Shown: positions 8,051 through 14,899 of the stretch, piece by piece | How positions within the stretch are numbered: the first letter of the stretch is position 1 | How the letters are laid out: every line of letters begins with the position of its first letter | The notes under the pieces: model-generated | The model's input: the letters and a program-made list of their open reading frames with translations, nothing else | Told to the model about the DNA's origin: nothing | The model's database searches: none | Translations under genes and position numbers: made by a program | From: Brevibacillus formosus | GTDB taxonomy: Bacteria > Bacillota > Bacilli > Brevibacillales > Brevibacillaceae | Reading direction: 5' to 3' | DNA: 34,033 nucleotides | NCBI RefSeq assembly: GCF_003013405.1 | Contig: NZ_PXZL01000036.1 | Coordinates: forward strand, 1 to 34,033

Positions 8051-8272
8051 TCATTCCTTGGAATTCTCATCGGCCTCGGTTAAATCGACGGCGAGCTTCA
8101 GCGTGGCTTTCATCTTTTTTCCCTTGATGATCGTATATTCATCGACTTGTTTGGCTTGCAGCTGATTGATGGCTTCCGCCAGCTCCTGTTGATCTTTGTA
8201 TGGTTCAATGGTCAATAAGCATTCTTCGTCGCTGGCCTCTTGATAAATGAGAAAAAAACGTTCCCCTGCCAT
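8051..8272 (-). CDS. Small protein of unknown function
   Basis: The 73-residue protein counts from ATG 8272. An in-frame GTG at 8284 has no ribosome site, whereas the ATG has a weak GTGGGG six bases upstream. The product is alpha/beta-like and charged (MAGERFFLIYQEA at the start, a KGKKMKATLKLAVDL strand near the end). It has no signal peptide, membrane helix or known motif. Three DnaA boxes lie 22-53 bases upstream of its start, in its leader or promoter. It is monocistronic and shares its orientation with clpP. I do not recognise the family. Confidence 0.65.
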   Translation of the reverse strand: MAGERFFLIYQEASDEECLLTIEPYKDQQELAEAINQLQAKQVDEYTIIKGKKMKATLKLAVDLTEADENSKE

Positions 8273-8293
8273 GGCAAGCCCCACTTTCGAAAG

Positions 8294-8325
8294 TTATCCA
8301 CAATGTTATACACAGGTTGTGCACA
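8294..8325 (+). promoter_or_regulatory. Cluster of three DnaA boxes
   Basis: TTATCCACA (8294-8302) and TTATACACA (8306-8314) both fit the DnaA box TTATNCACA exactly. TTGTGCACA (8317-8325) differs at one base. All point the same way, spaced 12 and 11 bases apart, about one helical turn each. A TATAAC -10-like element for the minus-strand gene overlaps the second box (8305-8310). There is no dnaA or dnaN gene here, so this is not the main origin; a DnaA-regulated promoter or a titration site is more likely. Confidence 0.7.
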
Positions 8326-8573
8326 AAAACGTTTGTTCGCGGGATATATATTTTTTTCCTAGTCTTGTCATGTTTGGCGAGAGAATTACATAGGAAATAT
8401 ATGGGATAACGATGAGCATTCCAATTCATTCCTAAAATGAATAGAATGCTTCTTATTAAGATCGCCACTTCTATGCCTAGAAGTGGCGATTTGCCTTAAT
8501 ACTACAGGTGTAAGTCTCTATTAGCAGACAGCGGTAGAGGTTTTTTGATTGATTCTTCTTTTAATCATTTCTA
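8326..8573. other. Gene-free stretch with two strong hairpins
   Basis: No coding frame with a ribosome site was found. Hairpin A has AGCATTC plus ATTCATT (8415-8430) pairing with AATGAAT plus GAATGCT (8436-8450), about 14 bp with a small internal loop, followed by TTCTTATT. Hairpin B has ATCGCCACTTCTA (8461-8473) pairing perfectly with TAGAAGTGGCGAT (8478-8490) across a 4-base loop. A weak CTCTA/TAGAG stem before six T residues lies at 8516-8546. Weak promoter-like elements (TTGGCG 8374-8379, TATATG 8398-8403) precede hairpin A. A small RNA is possible but unproven. Confidence 0.4.
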
Positions 8574-8601
8574 TTGCAAATTTTCTAAAATATCCTACAA
8601 T
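8574..8601 (+). promoter_or_regulatory. Promoter of the LivJ-like gene
   Basis: TTGCAA (8574-8579) and TACAAT (8596-8601) are 16 bases apart. The -10 matches the consensus at 5 of 6 positions. It lies about 50 bases before the start codon, and the AT-rich surroundings fit a sigma-A promoter. Confidence 0.6.
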
Positions 8602-8651
8602 AAGATTGTGATTCATAGTTTGCTCATAAATAAAGAGGGGGATGTTTTGCT

Positions 8652-9887
8652 ATGAAAAAACAGAAATCAATGTCGATACTGGCTGCAACATTTGCTCTGA
8701 GCACATTGCTCGCGGGCTGCGGTGGAGGTTCGGGGACTGGTGGACAAAGCGCGACACCACAGCCAAGCAACAATAGCGGAGGAAGCACGGGCGGTGCAAG
8801 TGGCGCTACTGAGAAGCTCGTAGTTGCTGTAGTTGGCCCGATGTCTGGTCAGTACTCCGATTACGGAAGCACAGCAAAAGCTGGTGCAGAATATGCGCTG
8901 AAAGAAAAGGCAGAGGCATTCAAAGCACTTGGCTTTGACGTTCAATTATCTGCTCAAGACGACCAAGCTGACCCAAAACAAGGGGTAGCAGTCGCGCAAA
9001 TGTTGATTTCGAATCCTGATGTAGTTGGAGTAGTAGGCCATGCTACAACAGGTGCTTCGATCACAGCGGCAGCGCAATACGAGCAAGAGAAGCTCGTGAT
9101 GGTATCTCCTTCCGCAACGGGATCAGATTTGACTGAGCAAGGCAAACAGATCGTACACCGCATTTGTGCGCGTGATGATCAACAAGGCTCCAAGGCAGCT
9201 ATTTTTGCCAAAAATCAGTTGAATGTAAAAACGGCATTCGTTATGCATGACAAGGCTGCTTATGGTCAAGGTCTTGCGGAAGAAGTGAAAAAGCAATTCG
9301 AAAAAGACGGTGTACAAGTTCTCGGCTATGAAGGGGTAACAGCAGGCGAGAAGGATTATAGTGCGATCATTACCCAAATCCTTGCGAAAAATCCAGAGAT
9401 GATCTACTTCGGTGGATACTACTCTGATGCAGGGATCATCGTGAAGCAAGCGCGTGAAAAAGGCTTCAAAGGTGTCTTCATGGGTGGCGACGGTTACGAC
9501 TCCGCTGACCTGGTGAAAATTGCTGGTGCGGAAAATGCCAATAACGTAGTCTTTACTTCTACGGTTGGCGATATTGGTGCTACCGAAGACGGCAAGAAAT
9601 GGATCACAGACTTCGAGAGCGCGACTGGAAACAAAGTAGGGATCTTCACTTCGTTTGGTTATGACTCCATGGGTGTTATGCTGAACGGTCTGGAAGAAGC
9701 GATCAAAGCAAACGGCGGCAAAAAGCCAACTCGTGAACAAGTGCTGGAAGCTGTTCACAAAACCAAAGATTACAAAGGCAAATTCGTTAACGTAACATTC
9801 AATGAAAAAGGCGACAACGACTTTGCTTCCGTATACGTGTACAAGTATGAGGACGGAAAGAAAGTATTCATGGGTGAAGCAAAGTAA
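8652..9887 (+). CDS. Branched-chain amino acid ABC transporter binding lipoprotein (LivJ-like)
   Basis: The 411-residue extracellular lipoprotein has a lipobox LAGC with Cys23, then a Gly/Ser/Thr/Asn-rich linker to about residue 50. A periplasmic-binding type I (Leu/Ile/Val-binding) fold follows, starting KLVVAVVGPMSGQYSDYG and including GVVGHATTGASITAAAQ and VMVSPSATGSDLT. It probably captures branched-chain amino acids or related small ligands for an ABC importer. No livHMGF permease or ATPase genes lie nearby, so it is an orphan that must use a transporter encoded elsewhere. The ATG follows AGAGGGGGATG. The transcript may continue into the 39-residue gene at 9963. Confidence 0.93.
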   Translation: MKKQKSMSILAATFALSTLLAGCGGGSGTGGQSATPQPSNNSGGSTGGASGATEKLVVAVVGPMSGQYSDYGSTAKAGAEYALKEKAEAFKALGFDVQLSAQDDQADPKQGVAVAQMLISNPDVVGVVGHATTGASITAAAQYEQEKLVMVSPSATGSDLTEQGKQIVHRICARDDQQGSKAAIFAKNQLNVKTAFVMHDKAAYGQGLAEEVKKQFEKDGVQVLGYEGVTAGEKDYSAIITQILAKNPEMIYFGGYYSDAGIIVKQAREKGFKGVFMGGDGYDSADLVKIAGAENANNVVFTSTVGDIGATEDGKKWITDFESATGNKVGIFTSFGYDSMGVMLNGLEEAIKANGGKKPTREQVLEAVHKTKDYKGKFVNVTFNEKGDNDFASVYVYKYEDGKKVFMGEAK

Positions 9888-9962
9888 TCCTTCATTATGA
9901 ACAAGCCGTTTGGGACATACTACGTTTGGCAAGAATACCAGAATGAAAAGGAAGGGATTCTA

Positions 9963-10082
9963 ATGTCAAACAATCGAAATACGAAGAATGGCGGCAATCA
10001 AGGACACAGCAGCAAGACGCAAGGCACCCAAAAGCAAAAGTCCGAAAGAGATCGTAACCTGAATAAGCAGGATCCACAATAA
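9963..10082 (+). CDS. Very small Asn/Gln/Lys-rich protein
   Basis: The 39-residue protein has AAAGGAAGGGATT upstream of its ATG. A longer in-frame reading from 9897 lacks a ribosome site. The product is almost wholly polar (Asn, Gln, Lys, Ser, Gly, Thr, Arg), with no hydrophobic core. It is likely unstructured and similar in composition to the minor small acid-soluble spore proteins. It is followed by a strong terminator, which supports a real transcript. The family is not recognised, and a spore role is a guess from composition. Confidence 0.6.
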   Translation: MSNNRNTKNGGNQGHSSKTQGTQKQKSERDRNLNKQDPQ

Positions 10083-10089
10083 CAATGAC

Positions 10090-10135
10090 AAAAGCCCACC
10101 CGTTTTAGCCAAAGGAGCTCAACGGGTGGGCTTTT
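10090..10135. terminator. Bidirectional terminator
   Basis: AAAAGCCCACCCGTT (10090-10104) pairs perfectly with AACGGGTGGGCTTTT (10121-10135). T-runs occur on both strands, so it serves the plus-strand small gene and the minus-strand genes converging on it. Confidence 0.92.
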
Positions 10136-10140
10136 GTTTG

Positions 10141-10275
10141 TTAAATACCTTGCTTGCTAGGCAAACGCTTTTCGGGATGACCGTAGCCCTGATGCTGTCT
10201 GCTTCGCAGGTTTTTCGCTTGGGATTCGCGAATTTTGGCCACGAACTCACTCGTACTCATTTTGGAGAAATCCAT
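10141..10275 (-). CDS. Small basic protein, possibly DUF4023 type
   Basis: The 44-residue protein starts at ATG 10275, five bases after GGAGGTG. An upstream in-frame start at 10338 would overlap the kinase gene and has no comparable site. The sequence is polar and basic, with an STSEFVAKIRESQAKN helix and a C-terminal HQGYGHPEKRLPSKQ stretch. This resembles, from memory, the short DUF4023 proteins of Bacillales, whose function is unknown. It lies 34 bases after the kinase gene on the same strand and ends just before the shared terminator, so the two may be co-transcribed. Confidence 0.7.
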   Translation of the reverse strand: MDFSKMSTSEFVAKIRESQAKNLRSRQHQGYGHPEKRLPSKQGI

Positions 10276-10309
10276 AGGCACCTCCACTGATGATGGGATG
10301 TACACCTTT

Positions 10310-12178
10310 CTAGGATGACCCAATTTGGTCCTGTACAATCGGCAGTGTTATCTCTACCACTGTACCTTCATGCTCTCTGCTTTTAATTTCCAAGCTGCCG
10401 TTATGGTCTTTCATGATTTTGCTGCTGATCATAAGGCCGAGGCCAGTTCCGTTTTCTTTTGTCGTGAAAAAGGGGGCACCCAGCTTGTGAATCATTTCTT
10501 CAGAGATTCCACAGCCAGTATCCGTGAGCGTAATGAGCACCTGATGATTGTCTTTTAGCGTGGTGGCAATAAGGACCTCACCATGTCCGTCGATCGCTTC
10601 GATAGCATTTTTAATGATGTTGATAAAGACCTGCTTGAGCTGGTTTTCTTCTCCCGCAATGATCGGATGGTAAGCAAATGCGGTACGAAAATCGATGTTT
10701 TTCAAATTTGCTTCCGACCTCAAAAGTGCCAAGACGTTTTCAAGCAAAGGGATGAGCGGAAGAGGCTTGATTTGAGTGCTATGTGGCTTTGCCAAGACTA
10801 ACAGCTCACTCACAATAAAATTGATCCGGTCCAGTTCAGAGAGCATAATATCGGCGTACTGCTGGTTATCATGCATGCTCGGATAAAGAAATTGAATAAA
10901 GCCCTTCAAAGATGTGAGTGGATTGCGAATCTCATGGGCGATGCCAGCAGCCAGCTCCCCAATCACGGACAGCTTCTCAGCCTTTCGTAATAGTTCCTCG
11001 TTATGCCGCCGTTCTGTAATATCCCGCGATACGATGATAAAGCCATCACAATCTCCCGTTTTTGTCAGGATGGGGGCACCCTTTGATTCGAGAACGATCC
11101 ATTTGTTACTCTTCGTTTGGAAACGGAATTCGCATATCTTTGGTTCTTGAGTCGCCAGCAAATGATGAAAGTGGTCGATGACGGCCTGCCGATCCTCAGG
11201 ATGAATGTCGGCAAAGGTGAGCTGACGGTTATTCTCGTTGGTTTCCATTACCCGTGAATGAGAAGGGGAGAGGTAGAGGATATCTCCGTTTTTATCCGTA
11301 ATCAGAATAAGATCATCTGTGTATTCCGAGATGATTTTGTTCGTTTTCTCGCTTTTAAACAAGGCTGCCTCTGAGTATTTGCGTTCTGTTACATTTCGCG
11401 AGACTAACATGATGTTTTGGATGTCTCCTACCGCACTTAGAATGGGGATACCGCGTGTTTCGAAGGAGACCTCGTTTCCATTCCTATCGATAGAGCGCGT
11501 CTCGAAATGAACGGGTTGTTTCGTTGCCATGATCTCTTGAAATTTGTCCCGAAACATAGGAATATCCTCTGGATGTGTGAGCTGCAGATTGTTAGGGGAA
11601 GTAACCTCGGCTGGAACAAATCCCAATTGCTCGATTGATGGGGATGCATAGATGCGCCGCATGGATAAATCATAAATCGTCACGATATCCTGAGTATGAT
11701 CGATGAGGAGACGATATTTGGCTTCAGTTTGACGCAATGTCTCTTCGATTTTTTTGCGGTCGGAAATGTCACGGGTAATGCACGAAGCACCAATAATTTT
11801 TCCCGTTTCGTCTTTGATTGGAGCAGCCGACAGAATGACATCCATCTTCGTGCCATCTTTTCGCTGCCGGATGGTTTCGTAATTCGTTAGCAGTACACCC
11901 ATGCTTCTGACCGCATCAAATAACTGTTTGGTCTCGCTCTTGTACTCGTCTGGAATAAAGCAGAGCGGTGAAGCGTAAATCTCCTCCATCGACCAACCGT
12001 AATATTGCTCAAAAGCATGATTCACCAGGACGATATTGTTATCGAGATCACTAATCGAGATAGCATCCGTCGTAAAGTGAAAAAATGCTTTTAATATTTG
12101 ATCTGGAAATAACACTTGGGTGATTTCCTTTTTTGAGCGTTTCTTTTTCCATAAGAAAGGGGTTTTAAGCTTGTTCAT
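10310..12178 (-). CDS. Three-PAS sensor histidine kinase (KinA/KinE-like)
   Basis: The 622-residue cytoplasmic kinase has no membrane helices. PAS domains lie at about residues 28-145, 150-270 and 275-395, each ending in a ..RDITER-type PAC segment. Next come the HisKA dimerisation domain with the phosphorylated His415 (AAGIAHEIRNPLTSLKGF), the N-box at about 512-529, G1 (DTGCGIS) at 553-559 and G2 (GTGLGL) at 577-582. The H-box and triple-PAS layout resemble B. subtilis sporulation kinases, which feed the Spo0F-Spo0B-Spo0A phosphorelay. No response regulator is adjacent, which fits an orphan phosphorelay kinase. The ATG follows GGGGGAAA. The PAS ligands are unknown. Confidence 0.93.
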   Translation of the reverse strand: MNKLKTPFLWKKKRSKKEITQVLFPDQILKAFFHFTTDAISISDLDNNIVLVNHAFEQYYGWSMEEIYASPLCFIPDEYKSETKQLFDAVRSMGVLLTNYETIRQRKDGTKMDVILSAAPIKDETGKIIGASCITRDISDRKKIEETLRQTEAKYRLLIDHTQDIVTIYDLSMRRIYASPSIEQLGFVPAEVTSPNNLQLTHPEDIPMFRDKFQEIMATKQPVHFETRSIDRNGNEVSFETRGIPILSAVGDIQNIMLVSRNVTERKYSEAALFKSEKTNKIISEYTDDLILITDKNGDILYLSPSHSRVMETNENNRQLTFADIHPEDRQAVIDHFHHLLATQEPKICEFRFQTKSNKWIVLESKGAPILTKTGDCDGFIIVSRDITERRHNEELLRKAEKLSVIGELAAGIAHEIRNPLTSLKGFIQFLYPSMHDNQQYADIMLSELDRINFIVSELLVLAKPHSTQIKPLPLIPLLENVLALLRSEANLKNIDFRTAFAYHPIIAGEENQLKQVFINIIKNAIEAIDGHGEVLIATTLKDNHQVLITLTDTGCGISEEMIHKLGAPFFTTKENGTGLGLMISSKIMKDHNGSLEIKSREHEGTVVEITLPIVQDQIGSS

Positions 12179-12269
12179 CAGATTTCCCCCGCATAGTCTA
12201 TCAAGTATTTGAATGAGATAGTGTTGTCGTAACTATTCGAGATATAGGAGCCATTTTCCTATCAAAATT

Positions 12270-12289
12270 TGGAATAGTTTGTTATTCCA
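12270..12289. promoter_or_regulatory. Inverted repeat between the kinase and a small membrane protein gene
   Basis: TGGAATA (12270-12276) and TATTCCA (12283-12289) form a perfect 7-6-7 inverted repeat in the 194-base divergent intergenic region. It is a plausible operator; no regulator can be assigned. Confidence 0.35.
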
Positions 12290-12313
12290 TCATGAATTGG
12301 TTATGCATGAAGG

Positions 12314-12342
12314 TTCTGACTCGCATGGAAATCAGCTATAAT
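12314..12342 (+). promoter_or_regulatory. Candidate promoter of the 52-residue membrane protein gene
   Basis: A perfect TATAAT (12337-12342) lies 31 bases before the ATG at 12373, with TTCTGA (12314-12319) 17 bases upstream as a weak -35. The -10 is the main support. Confidence 0.5.
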
Positions 12343-12372
12343 GAGAGTTAGCAAAAAGTCGGGGGTGTATGC

Positions 12373-12531
12373 ATGACAACTGGTTTTATCGTTGCGTTGG
12401 TGCTCATTTTTATCGTCATCATCGGTGCGACGATTTTGGTTACAAACAAAGCTTATTCGCGTAAACCTGAACAAATAGATCCGATTCTGTCCAGTAAGGA
12501 TACTGCTGGAAATAAGGAACGCGATCAATAA
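12373..12531 (+). CDS. Small membrane protein (YtzI-like)
   Basis: The 52-residue protein has one N-terminal membrane helix (about residues 4-24, rich in Ile/Val/Leu) and a polar cytoplasmic tail, beginning TNKAYSRKPE and containing a DP pair. The GGGGGTG site lies five bases before the ATG, a TATAAT box is just upstream and a terminator follows directly, so a dedicated transcript is likely. The layout resembles the YtzI-type small membrane proteins of Bacillus, recalled from memory. Function is unknown. Confidence 0.7.
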   Translation: MTTGFIVALVLIFIVIIGATILVTNKAYSRKPEQIDPILSSKDTAGNKERDQ

Positions 12532-12550
12532 TGCCAGCAGGCAAAAGAAA

Positions 12551-12575
12551 AGGAGTGGTTATCTAAACCACTCCT
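12551..12575. terminator. Bidirectional terminator
   Basis: AGGAGTGGTT (12551-12560) pairs perfectly with AACCACTCCT (12566-12575) around a 5-base loop. The minus strand continues TTTTCTTTT, ending the siderophore-binding protein gene; the plus strand continues GCTTTATT. Confidence 0.85.
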
Positions 12576-12606
12576 GCTTTATTAACGGTATCGGAAAGTA
12601 TGTAGC

Positions 12607-13617
12607 CTACAGTTTGGAGAAGCGTTCTACGATGTCATCAACAAGCAGTTCAGCAGAAAGGATACCGCCGCCTACGTTCCAGATCACTTCGTCAACTTGG
12701 AATGCTTTATTGTTTTTCGCGACATTCAGTTTTTGATAGAGCGGATCTTTCATCCATTCCTCGGTGTATTTATTGGCAGATCCATCACCGGAATAATCGC
12801 CGATCCAGTAAAACATGACGTCGCCATCCATTTCAGACATGAGCTCTTTTGGGATGTCTTTTTTGAACTCATCAATGTCTTGGGAGGCTGGTCGAGCAAA
12901 GCCGAGCTGGCTCAAAACAACACCAGAGAAAGTGTCTTTCAAGTAAAGACGAGTTTTGCCAGCTACGAAACGAACGACAGAGACTTTCATCTTCGTCTTG
13001 TCACCCAATTTTCCTTTTGCTTCCTCAATCTTCTTATCAAAATCAGCCATCAGCTTGTCGCCTTCAGCTTTTTTATTCAGCGCTTCTGAGTAAAGGGCAA
13101 AGTTGATTTTCCATCTGCCAACGAGATCCTCGGAGAAGACGGTTGGAGCAATCGCGGAAAGCTGAGCGTATACTTTTTCTTGCCCTTGGCGTCCTTTTGT
13201 TCCCAGAATCAGGTCTGGCTTCAGGCTGGCGATCAGCTCAACGTTTGGTTGGTTCTCATCACCCAATTCAACTGCATCCTTCATTTTCTCTTTAATATGT
13301 GGATGCCATGGGTCACCAGGTTTGCCGAGGCCACTCATGACAGCCCCAACTGGCGTAATCCCTAATGCAAGAACAGCCTCTGTGCTTTCACTGGTGAGAG
13401 CGACGACACGTTGAGGAGTTCCTTTTATTTTTGTTGACCCCATAAAGTGTTTTACTTCTCTCTCTTCAGACGCTGCCGGTGCAGGTGCAGTTGTTGACGC
13501 GGCTGGTGTAGTAGAAGATGAGTCGGATGAAGGTGTTGCCTGTCCTCCGCAACCTGTTACGAGCATGACAGCGGAAAGCATAGCCCCGAGCATCAAACGC
13601 AGGGAAGTTTTGCGCAT
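12607..13617 (-). CDS. Iron-siderophore binding lipoprotein (system 1)
   Basis: The 336-residue FecB/FhuD-type (type III) solute-binding protein starts at ATG 13617 behind AAGGGGGA. A longer frame from 13665 would run across the Fur box and lacks a ribosome site. The lipobox is VTGC with Cys23, followed by a Ser/Thr/Ala/Pro-rich linker to about residue 52. The binding domain begins at VKHFMGSTKIKG and includes RVVALTSESTEAVLALGI and LKPDLILGTKGR. It should bind a ferric siderophore outside the membrane and pass it to the divergent FecCD permeases at 13883 and 14892. It resembles B. subtilis YfiY from memory; the ligand cannot be read from sequence. A Fur box covers its leader. Confidence 0.94.
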   Translation of the reverse strand: MRKTSLRLMLGAMLSAVMLVTGCGGQATPSSDSSSTTPAASTTAPAPAASEEREVKHFMGSTKIKGTPQRVVALTSESTEAVLALGITPVGAVMSGLGKPGDPWHPHIKEKMKDAVELGDENQPNVELIASLKPDLILGTKGRQGQEKVYAQLSAIAPTVFSEDLVGRWKINFALYSEALNKKAEGDKLMADFDKKIEEAKGKLGDKTKMKVSVVRFVAGKTRLYLKDTFSGVVLSQLGFARPASQDIDEFKKDIPKELMSEMDGDVMFYWIGDYSGDGSANKYTEEWMKDPLYQKLNVAKNNKAFQVDEVIWNVGGGILSAELLVDDIVERFSKL

Positions 13618-13639
13618 GATGGAAAATCCCCCTTTTAAC

Positions 13640-13654
13640 TGATAATGATTATCA
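13640..13654 (-). promoter_or_regulatory. Fur box, perfect 7-1-7
   Basis: TGATAATGATTATCA matches the Bacillus Fur box TGATAATNATTATCA at every defined position. It lies just downstream of the -10 of the minus-strand siderophore-binding gene, where Fe-loaded Fur would block transcription. Confidence 0.95.
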
Positions 13655-13668
13655 TTTTTCCTCACTAC

Positions 13669-13696
13669 TTTATATGCATATATGACAATGTGTCAA
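13669..13696 (-). promoter_or_regulatory. Promoter of siderophore-binding gene 1
   Basis: On the minus strand a perfect TTGACA (13691-13696) is followed 16 bases later by TATAAA (13669-13674). The Fur box begins 14 bases beyond the -10. Confidence 0.7.
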
Positions 13697-13755
13697 TATA
13701 TTTTTTGGAATTAAAGGAAAACTATAGATATTTTTGTGGTGGATTTTCCAATAGC

Positions 13756-13804
13756 GATAATAAAAATCAATATCATTGACTAGCCCTATCCGCAAGCTTA
13801 GACT
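13756..13804 (+). promoter_or_regulatory. Fur-like site and promoter of permease pair 1
   Basis: TTGACT (13776-13781) and TAGACT (13799-13804) are exactly 17 bases apart and precede the permease genes. Immediately upstream, 13761-13775 (TAAAAATCAATATCA) matches the Fur box at 11 of 14 defined positions, and GATAAT at 13756-13761 adds another half-site. The promoter is convincing; the Fur site is weaker than its divergent partner. Confidence 0.6.
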
Positions 13805-13882
13805 GATTAGTGGGAGAAACTTACATACATAAGTAGCGAATAGACAGAATAGGTAGAATGCAACGGAAAGAAGGGAACAGGC

Positions 13883-14899
13883 GTGAATGTGATTTTGTCC
13901 AGCCGACTGCAAAAGACAACTGTGCTCATAGCAGGATTCGTCGTTCTGGCAGTTGTGATGGTAGCGAGTATCCTTTTCGGAATCAATCGGTATTCACTCA
14001 CTACGGCAGTAGAGGCATACACCCAATTTTCCGGCTCGGAGGAACATTTGATTATTACGACTTCCCGAATGCCGCGTACACTGACAGCGGTAGCGGTGGG
14101 GAGCAGCCTCGCTGTAGCAGGTGTTTTGTTGCAGGCGTTGACCCGCAACCCTTTGGCTTCACCATCTCTTATCGGTGTGAACGCTGGAGCTGCAGCAGCT
14201 ATTGTGACGACGATTGCTGTTTTTGGCTCGCAGTTCCCAGTATCGCAAATGATGTGGGCAGGCTTTATCGGAGCGGGTGTAACTGCTCTGCTTGTATACG
14301 GGTTGGCTTCCGCAGGGCGGGGAGGCATGACTCCGATTAAGCTGACACTTTCGGGTGCAGCGGTTGCCGCTTTTGCTTCGTCTGTGACCTCTCTGTTTAT
14401 GCTGCTGCAAGAAAAGACGATGACAGAGGCCTTTTACTGGCTAGTTGGTTCTGTGGAGGGAAGACAGCTCGATCATTTTTTTATGATCGTTCCTTATTTG
14501 TTCGTAGGCTGGTTAGGCGCTGTGCTACTGACCGGCTCGTTAAACTTGATGGTACTCGGTGATGATGTAGCGACTGGCTTGGGCCAAAAAATTATTTTGG
14601 TAAAAGCTACAGCGATATTGATCGTGGTGCTCTTGGCAGGTGGGAGTGTCGCGCTCGCCGGACCGATTGCATTTGTGGGCATCATCATACCGCATCTATG
14701 TCGTTTTTTAGTCGGTCTTGATCATCGCTGGTTGATTCCCTATTCGATTGTCTTCGGCGGAGCTTTTCTGGTTTGCGCTGATTTGCTTGCTCGCCTTGTA
14801 TTGATGCCTATGCGTCTGGAAGTCCCAGTAGGCGTAGCAACCGCCATGATCGGAGTGGCTTTTATCATCCCGCTGGTCAGGAGGAGGGCGTATGCATAG
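13883..14899 (+). CDS. Ferric-siderophore ABC permease, FecC/FecD family (1a)
   Basis: The 338-residue integral membrane protein of the BtuC/FecCD family has about nine to ten hydrophobic helices. The hallmark SLAVAGVLLQALTRNPLA occurs at about residues 73-90, and the cytoplasmic coupling loop GPIAFVGIIIPHLCRFLVG near 260 contacts the ATPase. The start is GTG behind GAAGGGA; it gives the right length and a typical N-terminus. It overlaps the next permease gene by eight bases, so the two proteins should form a heterodimeric channel. It is divergent from the binding protein gene. No ATPase gene follows, so one must be supplied from elsewhere (candidate at 33055). Confidence 0.94.
   Translation: MNVILSSRLQKTTVLIAGFVVLAVVMVASILFGINRYSLTTAVEAYTQFSGSEEHLIITTSRMPRTLTAVAVGSSLAVAGVLLQALTRNPLASPSLIGVNAGAAAAIVTTIAVFGSQFPVSQMMWAGFIGAGVTALLVYGLASAGRGGMTPIKLTLSGAAVAAFASSVTSLFMLLQEKTMTEAFYWLVGSVEGRQLDHFFMIVPYLFVGWLGAVLLTGSLNLMVLGDDVATGLGQKIILVKATAILIVVLLAGGSVALAGPIAFVGIIIPHLCRFLVGLDHRWLIPYSIVFGGAFLVCADLLARLVLMPMRLEVPVGVATAMIGVAFIIPLVRRRAYA

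Noticed and set aside
8491..8550. Riboswitch or T-box leader before the LivJ-like gene
   Set aside because: No T-box core, specifier stem or known riboswitch core was recognised. The only stem before the T-run is a weak 5-bp pair, and a promoter lies downstream of it.
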